Positions 25,042 to 34,075 of a DNA stretch of 64,000 nucleotides are shown one piece after another. The stretch comes from an uncultured Nitrospirales bacterium (lineage in GTDB: Bacteria; Nitrospirota; Nitrospiria; Nitrospirales; UBA8639). Position numbers and translations under genes: made by a program. The stretch is taken from the NCBI GenBank assembly GCA_958295805.1, contig OY282373.1:1149001-1213000 (forward strand). Direction: 5' to 3'. The first letter of the stretch is position 1; each line of letters starts with the position of its first letter. A model generated the notes under the pieces. That model had not been told where the DNA came from and searched no databases. It worked only from the letters and a program-made list of their open reading frames with translations.

Positions 25042-26523
25042 ATGAAAAAGGTATCGGCTGTCGTTCTGGCTGCGGGCCATGGAACACGCATGCGGTCCAA
25101 AAGGGCCAAAGTGTTGCACCCTGTCGCCGGGCGACCCATGCTCTGGTACGTGGTTTCAGTTGCCAGACAAATCACGGATGGTCACGTGGTGGTGGTCATT
25201 GGGCACCAAGCCGATCATGTCCAGGCTTTTCTTGAACAGTCCAAGTCGGAATTCGATCCCTTCGATATTGTTGTCCAAGCCAAGCAAATGGGGACGGGCC
25301 ATGCCGTGCAACAGGGCCAGGCGGTCTTGATGCCCAATGGCCAACCCGTTTCCAGGAATTGTCTGATTGTGAATGGGGATACCCCGTTATTGACGCGCTC
25401 GACCGTTGAGCGATTGTTGGCTCAGCATGACGAAACCAACGCGGTACTGACCATTCTGACGACGGATTTACCTGATCCCAAAGGATATGGGCGCGTGGTG
25501 CGAGGGGAGACGGGGGAACTTGTCAAAGTGGTGGAAGATCGGGACGCCGGTCCAACGGAACGCGCCATTCATGAGGTGAATGCCGGAATCTACGTGGCCG
25601 ACAGCCAATTTCTGTTTATGGCCTTAGCCCGGATTCAACCCGATAACGCCCAAAGGGAATATTATTTGCCCGATCTCATTGGCTTGGCCGTGACGCATGG
25701 GGGCCGCGTGACGGGAATGAAGACGTTGGAAAACTCGGAGTGTCTGGGGGTTAATAGTCGGGAACATCTTGCTGCCGTTGAACGGGTGATGCAGCAGCGC
25801 ATTCGGACGCGATGGTTGGAGCAAGGCGTGACGATGCTCGATCCTCAAACGACGTTTATTGAGGACCGTGTCACGGTTGGTCAGGATACGGTGTTGTATC
25901 CCGGCGTCACGTTGGAAGGACAAACGGAAATCGGCACCGACTGTGTGATTCGATCCTCTTCTCGAGTGACGAACAGCGTGGTCGGGAACGTGGTCACGAT
26001 AGAGGACCATTCCGTGATTGACGGGGCGATGATTGAGGAAGGGGCGACCGTTGGTCCTTTTGCACGCTTGCGCGCCGGATCGATTGTGAGAAGCAACGCT
26101 CAAGTGGGAAATTTTGTTGAATTAAAAAACACGGAATTGGGTGCCGGCTCCAAAGCGAATCATTTATCTTATCTGGGTGATACATCGGTCGGTCAACGGG
26201 TCAATATCGGAGCGGGGACGATTACGTGCAATTATGATGGATTCCGAAAAGAGCACACGATTATTGAGGATGAGGCGTTTATTGGAAGTGACACCCAACT
26301 GGTTGCTCCCGTCAAAGTGCAAAAAGGGGCGGTGGTGGGGGCGGGATCCACGATTACGCAAGACGTTCCTCCGGATGCGTTGGCCTTGTCACGAAGTCAA
26401 CAATCCAACCGTGAAGGATGGGCTTCCCGACGTCGCGCGTCTTATCCGGAGACGCCGACGCCATCGGCCACTTCTAAGTCTACGCCTTCTTCTCGTAAGA
26501 AGAAAAAGGGATCTCACGAGTAA
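25042..26523 (+). CDS. glmU: Bifunctional UDP-N-acetylglucosamine pyrophosphorylase / glucosamine-1-phosphate N-acetyltransferase
   Basis: GlmU acetylates glucosamine-1-phosphate and then couples it to UTP, giving UDP-GlcNAc. The nucleotidyltransferase domain opens with VVLAAGHGTRMRSKRAKVLH at residues 7-26, and the hexapeptide-repeat left-handed beta-helix fills the C-terminal half, with RLRAGSIV, GNFVELKN and INIGAGTITCNYDG (the His/Lys/Asn acetyltransferase region). The last 35 residues are a basic, Ser/Thr/Pro-rich tail not needed for the fold. ATG 25042 follows GGAGGTGAG (25027-25035). The product is the substrate of wecB in this window. glmS follows after 38 bases. Confidence 0.96.
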   Translation: MKKVSAVVLAAGHGTRMRSKRAKVLHPVAGRPMLWYVVSVARQITDGHVVVVIGHQADHVQAFLEQSKSEFDPFDIVVQAKQMGTGHAVQQGQAVLMPNGQPVSRNCLIVNGDTPLLTRSTVERLLAQHDETNAVLTILTTDLPDPKGYGRVVRGETGELVKVVEDRDAGPTERAIHEVNAGIYVADSQFLFMALARIQPDNAQREYYLPDLIGLAVTHGGRVTGMKTLENSECLGVNSREHLAAVERVMQQRIRTRWLEQGVTMLDPQTTFIEDRVTVGQDTVLYPGVTLEGQTEIGTDCVIRSSSRVTNSVVGNVVTIEDHSVIDGAMIEEGATVGPFARLRAGSIVRSNAQVGNFVELKNTELGAGSKANHLSYLGDTSVGQRVNIGAGTITCNYDGFRKEHTIIEDEAFIGSDTQLVAPVKVQKGAVVGAGSTITQDVPPDALALSRSQQSNREGWASRRRASYPETPTPSATSKSTPSSRKKKKGSHE

Positions 26524-26561
26524 CCGGCTCGTTCCGTTTGCTCGGAGACGACGCGTACCCG

Positions 26562-28391
26562 ATGTGTGGAATTCTAGGATATCTTGGCCGGGACAATGCC
26601 GTTGACGTGCTCGTCAATGGTCTGAAGCGTCTGGAGTACCGAGGATATGATTCGGCCGGGATTGCCGTGTTACAACAGGGTCGAATTGAAGTCCGCCGAA
26701 GCGTCGGTGCGTTAAGAAATTTAGAAGAATCTCTGAAACGGGAATCCCTCTTTGGGACAACCGGGATTGGGCATACCCGGTGGGCGACCCATGGCAAACC
26801 TTCCGAACAAAATGCCCATCCCCATTGCTCCGGAAACGTGGTCATCGTCCACAACGGCATTATTGAAAATTATCTGACCCTTAAACAACGACTGGAGAAC
26901 GAAGGCTACGTCTTCGAGTCCGAGACGGATACCGAAGCGATCGCGCATTTATTCGCGTTTCATATGCAGGAAAGGCGCTCCTTTCTCCAGGCGTTCCGTG
27001 CCGGCATTCGTGAATTGCGGGGGAGTTATGCCATTGCCGGAATGTGTGAAGCGGAACCGGATATGCTGCTCGTGACCAGGTCGGGGTGTCCCCTCGTCTT
27101 GGGGCAAAATGAGAACGCCGTCTTTCTGTCCTCTGACGTGACGCCGTTACTTGCCCATACCCGAACGGTGACGTTTTTAGAAGACGGGGACCTCGGCACG
27201 TTAACTCCACGCGGCGTGACGGTGACCGATGGAGAAGGCCGACCGATCTCACGGGAAACGTCCCACGTTGACTGGAACGCGGAAGCCGTGGAAAAAGGCG
27301 GGGCTCCGCATTTCATGCTCAAAGAAATCCATGAACAACCCGAAATCCTTCTCGATACCCTGCGGGGTCGATATTCTTATGACGCAGGTGACGCGGATCT
27401 GCTGGATGTCACCATCCCCCTGGAGACGTTCAGGCAGGTTCGACGAATGTGGATTGTCGCCTGTGGAACGTCCTGGCACGCCGGCATGGTAGGGAAATAT
27501 TTGCTTGAGTCCCTCATTCGCCGGCCGGTTCAAGTCGATATTGGATCGGAATTCCGCTATCGAGAGCCGCTGGTGCAGGAAGGGGATTTAGTCATTACTG
27601 TTTCTCAGTCGGGAGAAACCGCGGATACCTTGGCCGCTGCGCGAGAGGCCAAACGCTTGGGCGCACGCGTGTTGTCGATTGTGAACGTCGTGGGGAGCAC
27701 GTTGGCCAGAGAATCGGACGGCGTGCTGTACACCCGTTGCGGCCCGGAAATCAGCGTGGCTTCGACCAAAGCCTTTACCAGCCAGGTGATGGCGTTCTAC
27801 CTCTTCGCGTTGCACGTGGGGCGAACGTGTCACGTTTTGAATCCGGAAGACGGCCGATGGTGGCTGGATCAATTGGCGGCCGTGCCCGGTTACGTTGAGC
27901 ACGTCATCAAGCACGAAGCCGAACTCGTTTCTCTGGCGAAGCGGTTCTACCGCAAGCGCAACTTCATCTATCTCGGACGCGGAATCAATTTTCCGATTGC
28001 GTTGGAAGGCGCGCTCAAGCTCAAAGAAATTTCTTACATTCACGCCGAGGGCTACGCGGCGGGAGAAATGAAGCACGGTCCCATTGCCCTGATTGATGAA
28101 GACGTGCCCGTGGTGGTACTCGCCCCGCGTAACCAGTTGTATGACAAGACCTTAAGCAATCTGATGGAAGTCAAGGCTCGCAATGCGCCGGTCATTGCCT
28201 TGGTGAGTGAAGGAGACCATTCACGGGACGTGTCCGCGGATTGTGTCTTTGCGATTCCCGATTGCCATGCGTTGCTCTCACCCATCCCCTTGGCGGTCGC
28301 GCTTCAACTCTTTGCCTACCACGTTGCCGTTCTTCGCAACATCGATGTCGATCGTCCACGGAATCTGGCCAAAAGCGTGACGGTGGAGTAG
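26562..28391 (+). CDS. glmS: Glutamine--fructose-6-phosphate aminotransferase (isomerising)
   Basis: GlmS makes glucosamine-6-phosphate from fructose-6-phosphate and glutamine, the first step to UDP-GlcNAc. The start ATG 26562 places Cys2 (MCGILGYLG) as the N-terminal nucleophile, which decides the start. The 609-residue length is the standard one. GIGHTRWATHGKPSEQNAHP belongs to the glutaminase domain, two SIS domains follow (VACGTSWHAGMVGKYLLES and TVSQSGETADTLAA), and the end KSVTVE is the conserved C-terminal tail. The 38-base gap before it is too short for a glmS ribozyme. It is the last gene of the DUF502-glmU-glmS run. Confidence 0.97.
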   Translation: MCGILGYLGRDNAVDVLVNGLKRLEYRGYDSAGIAVLQQGRIEVRRSVGALRNLEESLKRESLFGTTGIGHTRWATHGKPSEQNAHPHCSGNVVIVHNGIIENYLTLKQRLENEGYVFESETDTEAIAHLFAFHMQERRSFLQAFRAGIRELRGSYAIAGMCEAEPDMLLVTRSGCPLVLGQNENAVFLSSDVTPLLAHTRTVTFLEDGDLGTLTPRGVTVTDGEGRPISRETSHVDWNAEAVEKGGAPHFMLKEIHEQPEILLDTLRGRYSYDAGDADLLDVTIPLETFRQVRRMWIVACGTSWHAGMVGKYLLESLIRRPVQVDIGSEFRYREPLVQEGDLVITVSQSGETADTLAAAREAKRLGARVLSIVNVVGSTLARESDGVLYTRCGPEISVASTKAFTSQVMAFYLFALHVGRTCHVLNPEDGRWWLDQLAAVPGYVEHVIKHEAELVSLAKRFYRKRNFIYLGRGINFPIALEGALKLKEISYIHAEGYAAGEMKHGPIALIDEDVPVVVLAPRNQLYDKTLSNLMEVKARNAPVIALVSEGDHSRDVSADCVFAIPDCHALLSPIPLAVALQLFAYHVAVLRNIDVDRPRNLAKSVTVE

Positions 28392-28512
28392 TCCGCGACG
28401 CATTTCGTACCCGCGCGTTCTGGAGTTTATCCAGAAGGTCACGCAGCCTGTGCATTCAATCCACGCGTCTCACCGTGTGTAAATTCTCGCCGACACCCCC
28501 TAACGACACTGA

Positions 28513-28627
28513 GACGCTTCTCTAACCGGCAAATGGTTTCTTGCCAGACCGACAATCAGACGCTATAGTAACCGGAAATTAGACGATCTTATAACCGTCA
28601 ATTAGACGCTTCTCTAACCGGCAAATG
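28513..28627 (+). repeat. Five tandem 23-bp repeats ending at the ATPase start codon
   Basis: Units start at 28513, 28536, 28559, 28582 and 28605, exactly 23 bases apart. The first and last are identical over 25 bases (GACGCTTCTCTAACCGGCAA and the next five); the third and fourth share GACG, TAACCG and AATTA; the second is badly decayed but keeps an ACCG core. The last unit ends on the ATG (28625-28627) of the ATPase gene, and the first carries a matching decoy ATG. The repeat looks like a set of protein-binding sites over the promoter and translation start. No clear sigma-70 pair was seen. Confidence 0.75.
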
Positions 28628-29872
28628 GTCTCTGACAAATCTCTCTATCCGCGCTTACTGATCCCCGTCATCCGCGAGGCTATGACGGACACGCCGGTGG
28701 TCTGCCTGCTCGGCCCGCGTCAAAGCGGCAAGACGACGCTTGCTCAAACTCTGGCACCGGATCGCGCTTTTGTCAGCCTGGATGAAAAGAGCTACTACAA
28801 GGTCGCCACGGAGGACCCCGTTGGTTTTGTTGCGAGCCTGCCGGATGCGGTGACTCTTGACGAAGTGCAGCGGGCGCCGGACCTGCTCCCTGCCATCAAG
28901 CGTGTCGTGGACCGTGACCGCCGTTCCGGCCGTTTCCTGCTTACCGGTTCGGCCAATTTATTGCTGCTGCCGAAAATCACGGAATCCCTCGCGGGACGCA
29001 TGGAGATTGCCCATCTGCAACCATTGACGGAGGCGGAAAAAATGCGCACGCAGGGCCGGTTCCTGAATGATTTGCTGGAAGGCGCCTTCGTGACCGGTAT
29101 CGAACCCGGGAGAAAGTCTGTAGGGCCAACGCTGGCGAAATTGTTGGTGGCCGGCGGCTATCCTGAACCGTTGACCCGCCCGTCCCACCGTGCTCGCCAA
29201 TGGCACCGACAGTATTTGCACAACATCATCGAACGGGACGTGCAGGACGTGACCCGGGTGAAAGACGGCCATGAACTGGCCCACTTACTGGAACTGCTGG
29301 CCCTGCGTAGCGCACAGTTGTTGAACGTCAGTAACCTGGCTCGTGATCTTGGCCTGCACAGGGAAACGGTGGAGCACTATCTCGCTGTACTCGAACGGCT
29401 TTTTCTTGTGCGGCGACTGCCCGCTTGGCACCGCAACAGGGCCAAACGACTCGTCAAATCGCCAAAAGTCCATTTGCTCGACAGTGGGCTTGCCGCGACC
29501 CTTGCCGATTTGACGGCTGGCGACTGGCTTGATGCACGAGACCGCATGGGGCATCTGCTGGAGTCTTTTGTGGTTCAGCAGCTCATTGCTCAAGCCGCCT
29601 GGACTGACCCCGACCTGCGTTTCTGGCATTATCGCGACAAGGATCGGATAGAAGTGGACGTGGTAATCAGCCGAGGCCGAAAGGTTTGGGGCGTCGAAGT
29701 CAAGGCTGCCGGTACGCTTTCATCCGGTGACGGGCGTGGGCTTGCCAGGTTGGCTGACTGCTGCGGCAAGGACTTTCAACGTGGCATCCTGCTCTATGCC
29801 GGCGAAGACCTTCTCCCTCTTGCGGATACACGCATGCTCGCGGTACCGCTGCGTGAACTGTGGGAGCGATGA
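28625..29872 (+). CDS. ATP-binding protein with AAA_14 and DUF4143 domains
   Basis: This 415-residue protein has the P-loop LLGPRQSGKTTLAQTLA at about residues 30-46, Walker B-like AVTLDEVQRAPDLLPAIK near residue 84, and the sensor-type LLTGSANLLLLPKITESLAG. The C-terminal half is DUF4143, with a winged-helix-like part (NLARDLGLHRETVEHYLAVL) and a nuclease-fold-like end, FWHYRDKDRIEVDVVI and VWGVEVKAA, reminiscent of a PD-(D/E)XK core (D...E-x-K). The family is widespread and its role unknown; some members are linked to mobile or toxin-like loci. It is a lone gene after the 23-bp repeats. Confidence 0.88.
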   Translation: MVSDKSLYPRLLIPVIREAMTDTPVVCLLGPRQSGKTTLAQTLAPDRAFVSLDEKSYYKVATEDPVGFVASLPDAVTLDEVQRAPDLLPAIKRVVDRDRRSGRFLLTGSANLLLLPKITESLAGRMEIAHLQPLTEAEKMRTQGRFLNDLLEGAFVTGIEPGRKSVGPTLAKLLVAGGYPEPLTRPSHRARQWHRQYLHNIIERDVQDVTRVKDGHELAHLLELLALRSAQLLNVSNLARDLGLHRETVEHYLAVLERLFLVRRLPAWHRNRAKRLVKSPKVHLLDSGLAATLADLTAGDWLDARDRMGHLLESFVVQQLIAQAAWTDPDLRFWHYRDKDRIEVDVVISRGRKVWGVEVKAAGTLSSGDGRGLARLADCCGKDFQRGILLYAGEDLLPLADTRMLAVPLRELWER

Positions 29873-29926
29873 GTATGAGGGCGAGACAACACGCTTCCAG
29901 GGAGATGGGATTGATTCAGAGGCCTT

Positions 29927-30466
29927 TTATCGTCTGGAAAAGGCAAACGTGTGGGTGTCGGCTTTTTGGCCCTTATCGTACAGGGTCCATTGATGGGTCA
30001 TCCGGTCTGTATCCTGAAAGGTGATCGTGAGTTCGTGCATGTGGGTGTCATTGAAGGATCGCATGCCGGCCCCATCCACGTAGTGCAACGTCACCCGGTC
30101 ACCCGACTCTGTCCCATGCGTCTGCATACGAGGCTGGTTGCCGAGTATGCAGTAGTGCGTCATGGTCAATTCATGCCCGTCTTGCGTATAGATCGACACC
30201 ATTTCTTTGGGCGTCCCCGGGAAAAATCGCTCCATCACCGCCGACCCTTTGGCCGTGACTGAATATTCGACAATAATGGTTTCCTGACCCTTGAGCGATT
30301 GTTTGGTTCCCTGCCACGTACCCACTAACGCTTTGATCCGGTCAAACGGCATGGGCGTGAGAGAGGAGTGTTCAGCCATGGCTTGTCCGCACCACGGCGT
30401 CGTGACGCTGCCCAGCATGACGAGGAAGAGAAAAGTTCTCACAAGATTTGTCGTCGTTTTGGCCAT
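29927..30466 (-). CDS. Secreted protein of unknown function, lipocalin-like barrel candidate
   Basis: The protein has an N-terminal signal peptide (TFLFLVMLGSVTTPWCGQAM, then AEHSS) and then about 140 residues starting FDRIKALVGTWQGTKQSLKG. The L-V-G-x-W opening followed by repeated beta strands is typical of small secreted barrels (lipocalin or DUF1579-like). I used the internal ATG at 30466 because MAKTTTNLVRTFLFLVML is a normal signal peptide; an ATG at 30505 would add 13 residues. It is transcribed away from the MOSC gene. No function can be given. Confidence 0.65.
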   Translation of the reverse strand: MAKTTTNLVRTFLFLVMLGSVTTPWCGQAMAEHSSLTPMPFDRIKALVGTWQGTKQSLKGQETIIVEYSVTAKGSAVMERFFPGTPKEMVSIYTQDGHELTMTHYCILGNQPRMQTHGTESGDRVTLHYVDGAGMRSFNDTHMHELTITFQDTDRMTHQWTLYDKGQKADTHTFAFSRR

Positions 30467-30568
30467 TTGGACGTGGGGTTGGAGGACGCTATTCTGATTC
30501 AGCATTCATGTATTACTATAAAACGCCGGCGTTAAGAGAGTCAAAAATTACGAATCGGACGTAGTGCC

Positions 30569-31036
30569 GTGTCTCAGAACGTGAAGACAGCAGTACCGGA
30601 GGGGCAACTCGAAGCCATCTGGATCAAACGTATGAAGCGCGGGCCCATGGACTCCGTGCAGCAGGCCACGTTGCAAGCGGGCCATGGGCTGCTCGGCAAT
30701 GCGAATCAAGGGGGCAAGCGGCAAATCACAATTCTGGAGCGAGAGGTTTGGAAAGCATTAATGAGGGAAGTCAAAGGCTCGTTGCCGCCATCTGCACGTC
30801 GGGCAAATTTATTGATCAGCGGCCTCAGCTTGTCTCATTCCAGGAAGCGCATACTCCGCGTTGGACGGTGTCGCATTCGCATCGTGGGTGAAACCAGGCC
30901 GTGCGAGCGCATGGAGGAAGCCTGCCCCGGGCTACAAGCAGCCATGTCGCGTCCCTGGGCCGGAGGAGCGTTTGGTGAAATCCTGGACGATGGCGAGATC
31001 GTCATCGGGGCGCCTTTGTGTTGGGTAGAGGAATGA
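30569..31036 (+). CDS. MOSC domain protein
   Basis: This 155-residue protein fits a stand-alone MOSC (molybdenum cofactor sulfurase C-terminal) domain. It has the early GHGLLGNANQGGKRQITILE, a common MOSC start, then RRANLLISGLSL and CERMEEACPGLQAAM with a conserved cysteine in RPCERM. MOSC proteins bind Moco and may pass sulfur or act in reduction reactions. The proposed start GTG 30569 is weak because no good ribosome site is seen; the reading frame itself is not in doubt. Confidence 0.85.
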   Translation: MSQNVKTAVPEGQLEAIWIKRMKRGPMDSVQQATLQAGHGLLGNANQGGKRQITILEREVWKALMREVKGSLPPSARRANLLISGLSLSHSRKRILRVGRCRIRIVGETRPCERMEEACPGLQAAMSRPWAGGAFGEILDDGEIVIGAPLCWVEE

Positions 31037-31088
31037 ACGGTCCTTCCCCGGCTTTTGCGCAATCGCAATACGATGGTGACAGGAGGTG

Positions 31089-31514
31089 ATGACCGTTGAC
31101 GGTTCCGGTCTGTGGATATTGTTTCTGAGTGCCTTTTTGTCTTCGACCTTCCTTCCCGGTGGGTCAGAGATGGCGTTGGCGATGCTGGCCACCTATGACG
31201 AACATGATCCGTGGGTGCTTTTGGTCGTGGCTTCAGCAGGGAACACGTTAGGAGGGATGAGTACATGGGGCGTGGGACGGTTTGTGGAGTGGTGGTATCC
31301 AGCCTCACGGTTCACTCGCCCCCGGTATCAACGAGCCGTTCGGTGGTTGCAGCAATGGGGAAGCCCTGCCTTGTTGCTGTCATGGGTGCCCGTCGTGGGA
31401 GATCCGCTGTGTTTGGCCGGCGGGTGGTTGCGCATCTCTTGGGCTTGGGCCCTCTTCTGGATCGGACTTGGGAAAGCGAGCCGTTATGCCGTGATCCTGT
31501 TTGTGGCAGCTTGA
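31089..31514 (+). CDS. YqaA family small membrane protein (VTT/DedA-like)
   Basis: This 141-residue protein has hydrophobic helices at LWILFLSAFLSSTFLPGGSE, WVLLVVASAGNTLGGMSTWG and the C-terminal LFWIGLGKASRYAVILFVAA. The glycine-rich GNTLGGMSTWGVGRFVEWWY and VPVVGDPLCLAGGWLR are typical of YqaA, a small branch of the DedA/VTT membrane family. AGGAGG lies directly before the start, with ATG 31089 just after it; GTG 31086 overlaps the site and is unlikely. The role is unknown; VTT proteins are thought to move lipids across membranes. Confidence 0.85.
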   Translation: MTVDGSGLWILFLSAFLSSTFLPGGSEMALAMLATYDEHDPWVLLVVASAGNTLGGMSTWGVGRFVEWWYPASRFTRPRYQRAVRWLQQWGSPALLLSWVPVVGDPLCLAGGWLRISWAWALFWIGLGKASRYAVILFVAA

Positions 31515-31543
31515 CGCGACTCGGCCTACGCACGTGCTGAAAG

Positions 31544-32095
31544 TTACGTGCAGGGACGAATCGTGCAGACGTGAACGCCAAATCGGTGAGACTGAGCGTC
31601 TCGACAATATCGTTCGAGCGTTTCACGGATCACGGGAAACGCCAGGTCCGGCCATGGAATCTCTTCTCGTTTCAACAGAGTGACTTCCAAACTTTCTTTG
31701 CCCGCGCCGAACTCCGCCTTGTTCATGATTCCGCGAAAAACGATGTACACCTGGTTGACTTGAGGAATGCTGAAGATCGCATAGAGCTGGGAGATCTCAA
31801 CCGCAGCGTTGGCCTCTTCCAGAGTTTCGCGCGCAGCCGCGTCTTCCACGGTCTCATCCATTTCCATAAATCCCGCGGGGAACGTCCAGAGCCCATACCG
31901 TGGTTCAATGGCTCGTTTGCAGAGCAGGATGCGATCCTTCCATTCTGGAATACAACCCACCACGATTTTGGGATTTTCGTAATGAATGGTCGCACACTGC
32001 CCACATACCAAACGGGGCAAGGTATCTCCGTCGGGGATTTTAGTACTGAGGGACGCTCCACACGCACTGCAATATTTCATCACGTCGGTCATCAT
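31544..32095 (-). CDS. NUDIX hydrolase with N-terminal zinc ribbon
   Basis: The protein (183 residues from ATG 32095) has a zinc ribbon CSACG then CGQC near its N-terminus and then a NUDIX box GFMEMDETVEDAAARETLEE, close to the GX5EX7REUXEEXGU pattern. The glycine of the REUXEEXGU end is replaced, the segment reading EEANAAV. Proteins of this design hydrolyse nucleoside diphosphates such as NADH or ADP-ribose. A GTG at 32122 would give nine more residues; ATG 32095 gives the compact start MMTDVMKYCSACG. The stop lies 30 bases from that of the YqaA-like gene, which is convergent. Confidence 0.85.
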   Translation of the reverse strand: MMTDVMKYCSACGASLSTKIPDGDTLPRLVCGQCATIHYENPKIVVGCIPEWKDRILLCKRAIEPRYGLWTFPAGFMEMDETVEDAAARETLEEANAAVEISQLYAIFSIPQVNQVYIVFRGIMNKAEFGAGKESLEVTLLKREEIPWPDLAFPVIRETLERYCRDAQSHRFGVHVCTIRPCT

Positions 32096-32218
32096 CCGGG
32101 GATTGGGATCATGCGCCGTCACGTGGCGGCGAGCGCGACCCTTTCGACTTGCTCGTTCCTTTCAGGTGTGTTTGAATAGCAGACCGTTTCACCTATGGTA
32201 GCAGGAGAGCCGTTGTCC

Positions 32219-33334
32219 GTGAAGGTCCCCTTATTGGATTTAAAAGCGCAGTTTCAGCAGATTCGGGCGGCTGTCCTGTCGGCGGTCGAAGGGGTGTGCG
32301 AGGATCAAAGCTTTATCCTCGGTCAACGAGTCGAGACCTTTGAGGCGGACATTGCTGATTATCTCGGGTGTCGGTACGCCGTTGGCGTGGCTTCGGGCAG
32401 CGACGCGTTATTGTTGTCCTTAATGACCGTGGGGATCGAGCCCGGTGATGAAGTGATCACCGTGCCGTTTACCTTCTTTTCCACGGCAGGCGTGGTCTCC
32501 CGATTATCCGGCGTGCCGGTGTTTGTTGATATCCAGACCGACACCTTTACGATGGATCCCGACCAGCTTGAAAAAGCCGTCACGCCTCGCACGAAAGCTA
32601 TCATCCCCGTCCATCTCTTCGGTCAATGTGCCGATATGGAGGCCATCATGGACGTGGCGGACCGCCACGGCGTCAAGGTCATTGAGGACGCCTGTCAATC
32701 CATCGGGGCCAGTCGTCATGGGCGACGAGCGGGGACAATGGGGTATACCGGATGCTTCAGCTTCTTTCCGTCGAAAAACCTCGGAGGCGTGGGTGACGGC
32801 GGGTTGATTACGACGAATGATCCGGCCGTCCGTGAGTTGCTCTTGGCCTTGCGGGTCCACGGCAGTCGATCCGACTATCACCACGATCATATTGGTCTCA
32901 ACAGCCGGCTTGACGCCATGGAGGCGGCGGTACTGCGCGTCAAACTTCCTTACCTGAAGGACTGGAATACGAAACGAGCCCGAAACGCGGCGAAGTATGA
33001 ACGGTTGTTTGCTGACGCCGGTTTGTTCGATCGCGTGACGCTGCCTACGACGGATGCCGGCAACGTCCACGTCTTTAACCAATATACCATTCGTGCCCAA
33101 CGACGCGACGAGTTAATGGCCTATTTAAAGGACCATGAGATCGGCCATAAAGTGTATTACCCCGTCCCCCTTCATCTTCAGGAATGTTACCAACCTCTTG
33201 GGTATCAGAAAGGTCATTTTCCGGTGTCGGAGTTGCTGGCCCGAGAAGTCTTGTCCCTGCCCATTTATCCGGAACTCACCGACTCACAGATTCAACGCGT
33301 GGTCCAGAGTATCAGTGATTTTTACAAGAGCTAG
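32219..33334 (+). CDS. DegT/DnrJ/EryC1/StrS family aminotransferase
   Basis: This PLP enzyme usually transfers an amino group to a keto-sugar nucleotide. Motifs are VGVASGSDALLLSLM near residue 55, FVDIQTDTFTMDPDQLE, VIEDACQSIGA near residue 158, and the PLP lysine in CFSFFPSKNLGGVGDGG (about residue 186). I start it at GTG 32219, since (M)KVPLLDLKAQ is the usual start of the family and AGGAGAG (32203-32209) is 9 bases upstream; ATG 32195 is possible. It stands alone, between a NUDIX gene and queF, and may supply an amino sugar to the surface glycan. Confidence 0.9.
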   Translation: MKVPLLDLKAQFQQIRAAVLSAVEGVCEDQSFILGQRVETFEADIADYLGCRYAVGVASGSDALLLSLMTVGIEPGDEVITVPFTFFSTAGVVSRLSGVPVFVDIQTDTFTMDPDQLEKAVTPRTKAIIPVHLFGQCADMEAIMDVADRHGVKVIEDACQSIGASRHGRRAGTMGYTGCFSFFPSKNLGGVGDGGLITTNDPAVRELLLALRVHGSRSDYHHDHIGLNSRLDAMEAAVLRVKLPYLKDWNTKRARNAAKYERLFADAGLFDRVTLPTTDAGNVHVFNQYTIRAQRRDELMAYLKDHEIGHKVYYPVPLHLQECYQPLGYQKGHFPVSELLAREVLSLPIYPELTDSQIQRVVQSISDFYKS

Positions 33335-33353
33335 TAACGCCGTCTCCGACGTT

Positions 33354-33386
33354 CCGGCTTCTTCGCGCCTGACCACTGCGAAGCCG
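33354..33386. terminator. Imperfect hairpin between convergent genes
   Basis: CCGGCTTCTTCGCG at 33354 faces GCGAAGCCG at 33378-33386, a stem with a three-base bulge, between the DegT aminotransferase and the convergent queF. Only a short weak T tract (TCTTTC) follows on the + strand, so a terminator role is uncertain. Confidence 0.3.
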
Positions 33387-33475
33387 TCTTTCATTCCTGA
33401 ACGTTGTCTTTTAACCAGGGATCATGGGGAGAGGACGAAGTTCGCGTCGGATCGGGTTCCGTGGGTCAGACGTGG

Positions 33476-33907
33476 TCAACGTTTGCGCAATCGTGATCCG
33501 CGTCTTTCTTTCGGGTATTTTGCTTGAATGGTGCTGCTGAGACCACCGCGAGCCGTAAACGTGCCGGTCACAATGGCCCATTCGGGCCGACAGGCTTTCA
33601 CGAAGTCCTGCAGGATCCGGTTGACGGCGTTTTCGTAAAAGATGCCGAGGTGACGATAGGCGTGAATGTAGAGTTTCAACGATTTGAGTTCGACGCAGGC
33701 TTTGAGGGGCATGTAGTGAATGGTGATGGTGCCGAAGTCGGGAAGTTGGGTTTTGGGACAAATAGCGGTATATTCCGAGATTTCGATGGTGATCTCATAC
33801 CCGGGAAATTGGTTGGGCCAGGTTTCAATTGCGGGCAAGGCTGCATCTAGTCCACTCTGGGAATGGGCCTCGGTATAACCACTCTTAATGTGTTGACGAT
33901 GTTTCAT
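33476..33907 (-). CDS. queF: NADPH-dependent 7-cyano-7-deazaguanine reductase
   Basis: QueF reduces preQ0 to preQ1 in queuosine synthesis. The 143-residue length fits the short, homo-oligomeric type. The catalytic cysteine lies in YTAICPKTQLPDFGTI near residue 52, the conserved ELKSLKLY follows near residue 74, and the end AIVTGTFTARGGLSST matches the family. It is a single gene on the - strand; no other queuosine gene or preQ1 riboswitch is next to it. Confidence 0.92.
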   Translation of the reverse strand: MKHRQHIKSGYTEAHSQSGLDAALPAIETWPNQFPGYEITIEISEYTAICPKTQLPDFGTITIHYMPLKACVELKSLKLYIHAYRHLGIFYENAVNRILQDFVKACRPEWAIVTGTFTARGGLSSTIQAKYPKERRGSRLRKR

Positions 33908-34075
33908 CTAGGCATTGATCTTTTCTTAGGACTGCGAAGGAGTGGTGCCTCATTGAAGTGAAGTCTACATCGCCTCACAATATCCTGCAATCAAGAAAGG
34001 AAATGGGCCTGGAGGGTAATTGACGTTGTTTTGTCCCAGGTCTCATTCTCTTTTGATCGAAAAGAGGAGACGAGT

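Noticed and set aside
26524-26561. glmS ribozyme before glmS
   Set aside because: Only 38 bases separate glmU and glmS, too short for the ribozyme fold, and no core motif is seen.
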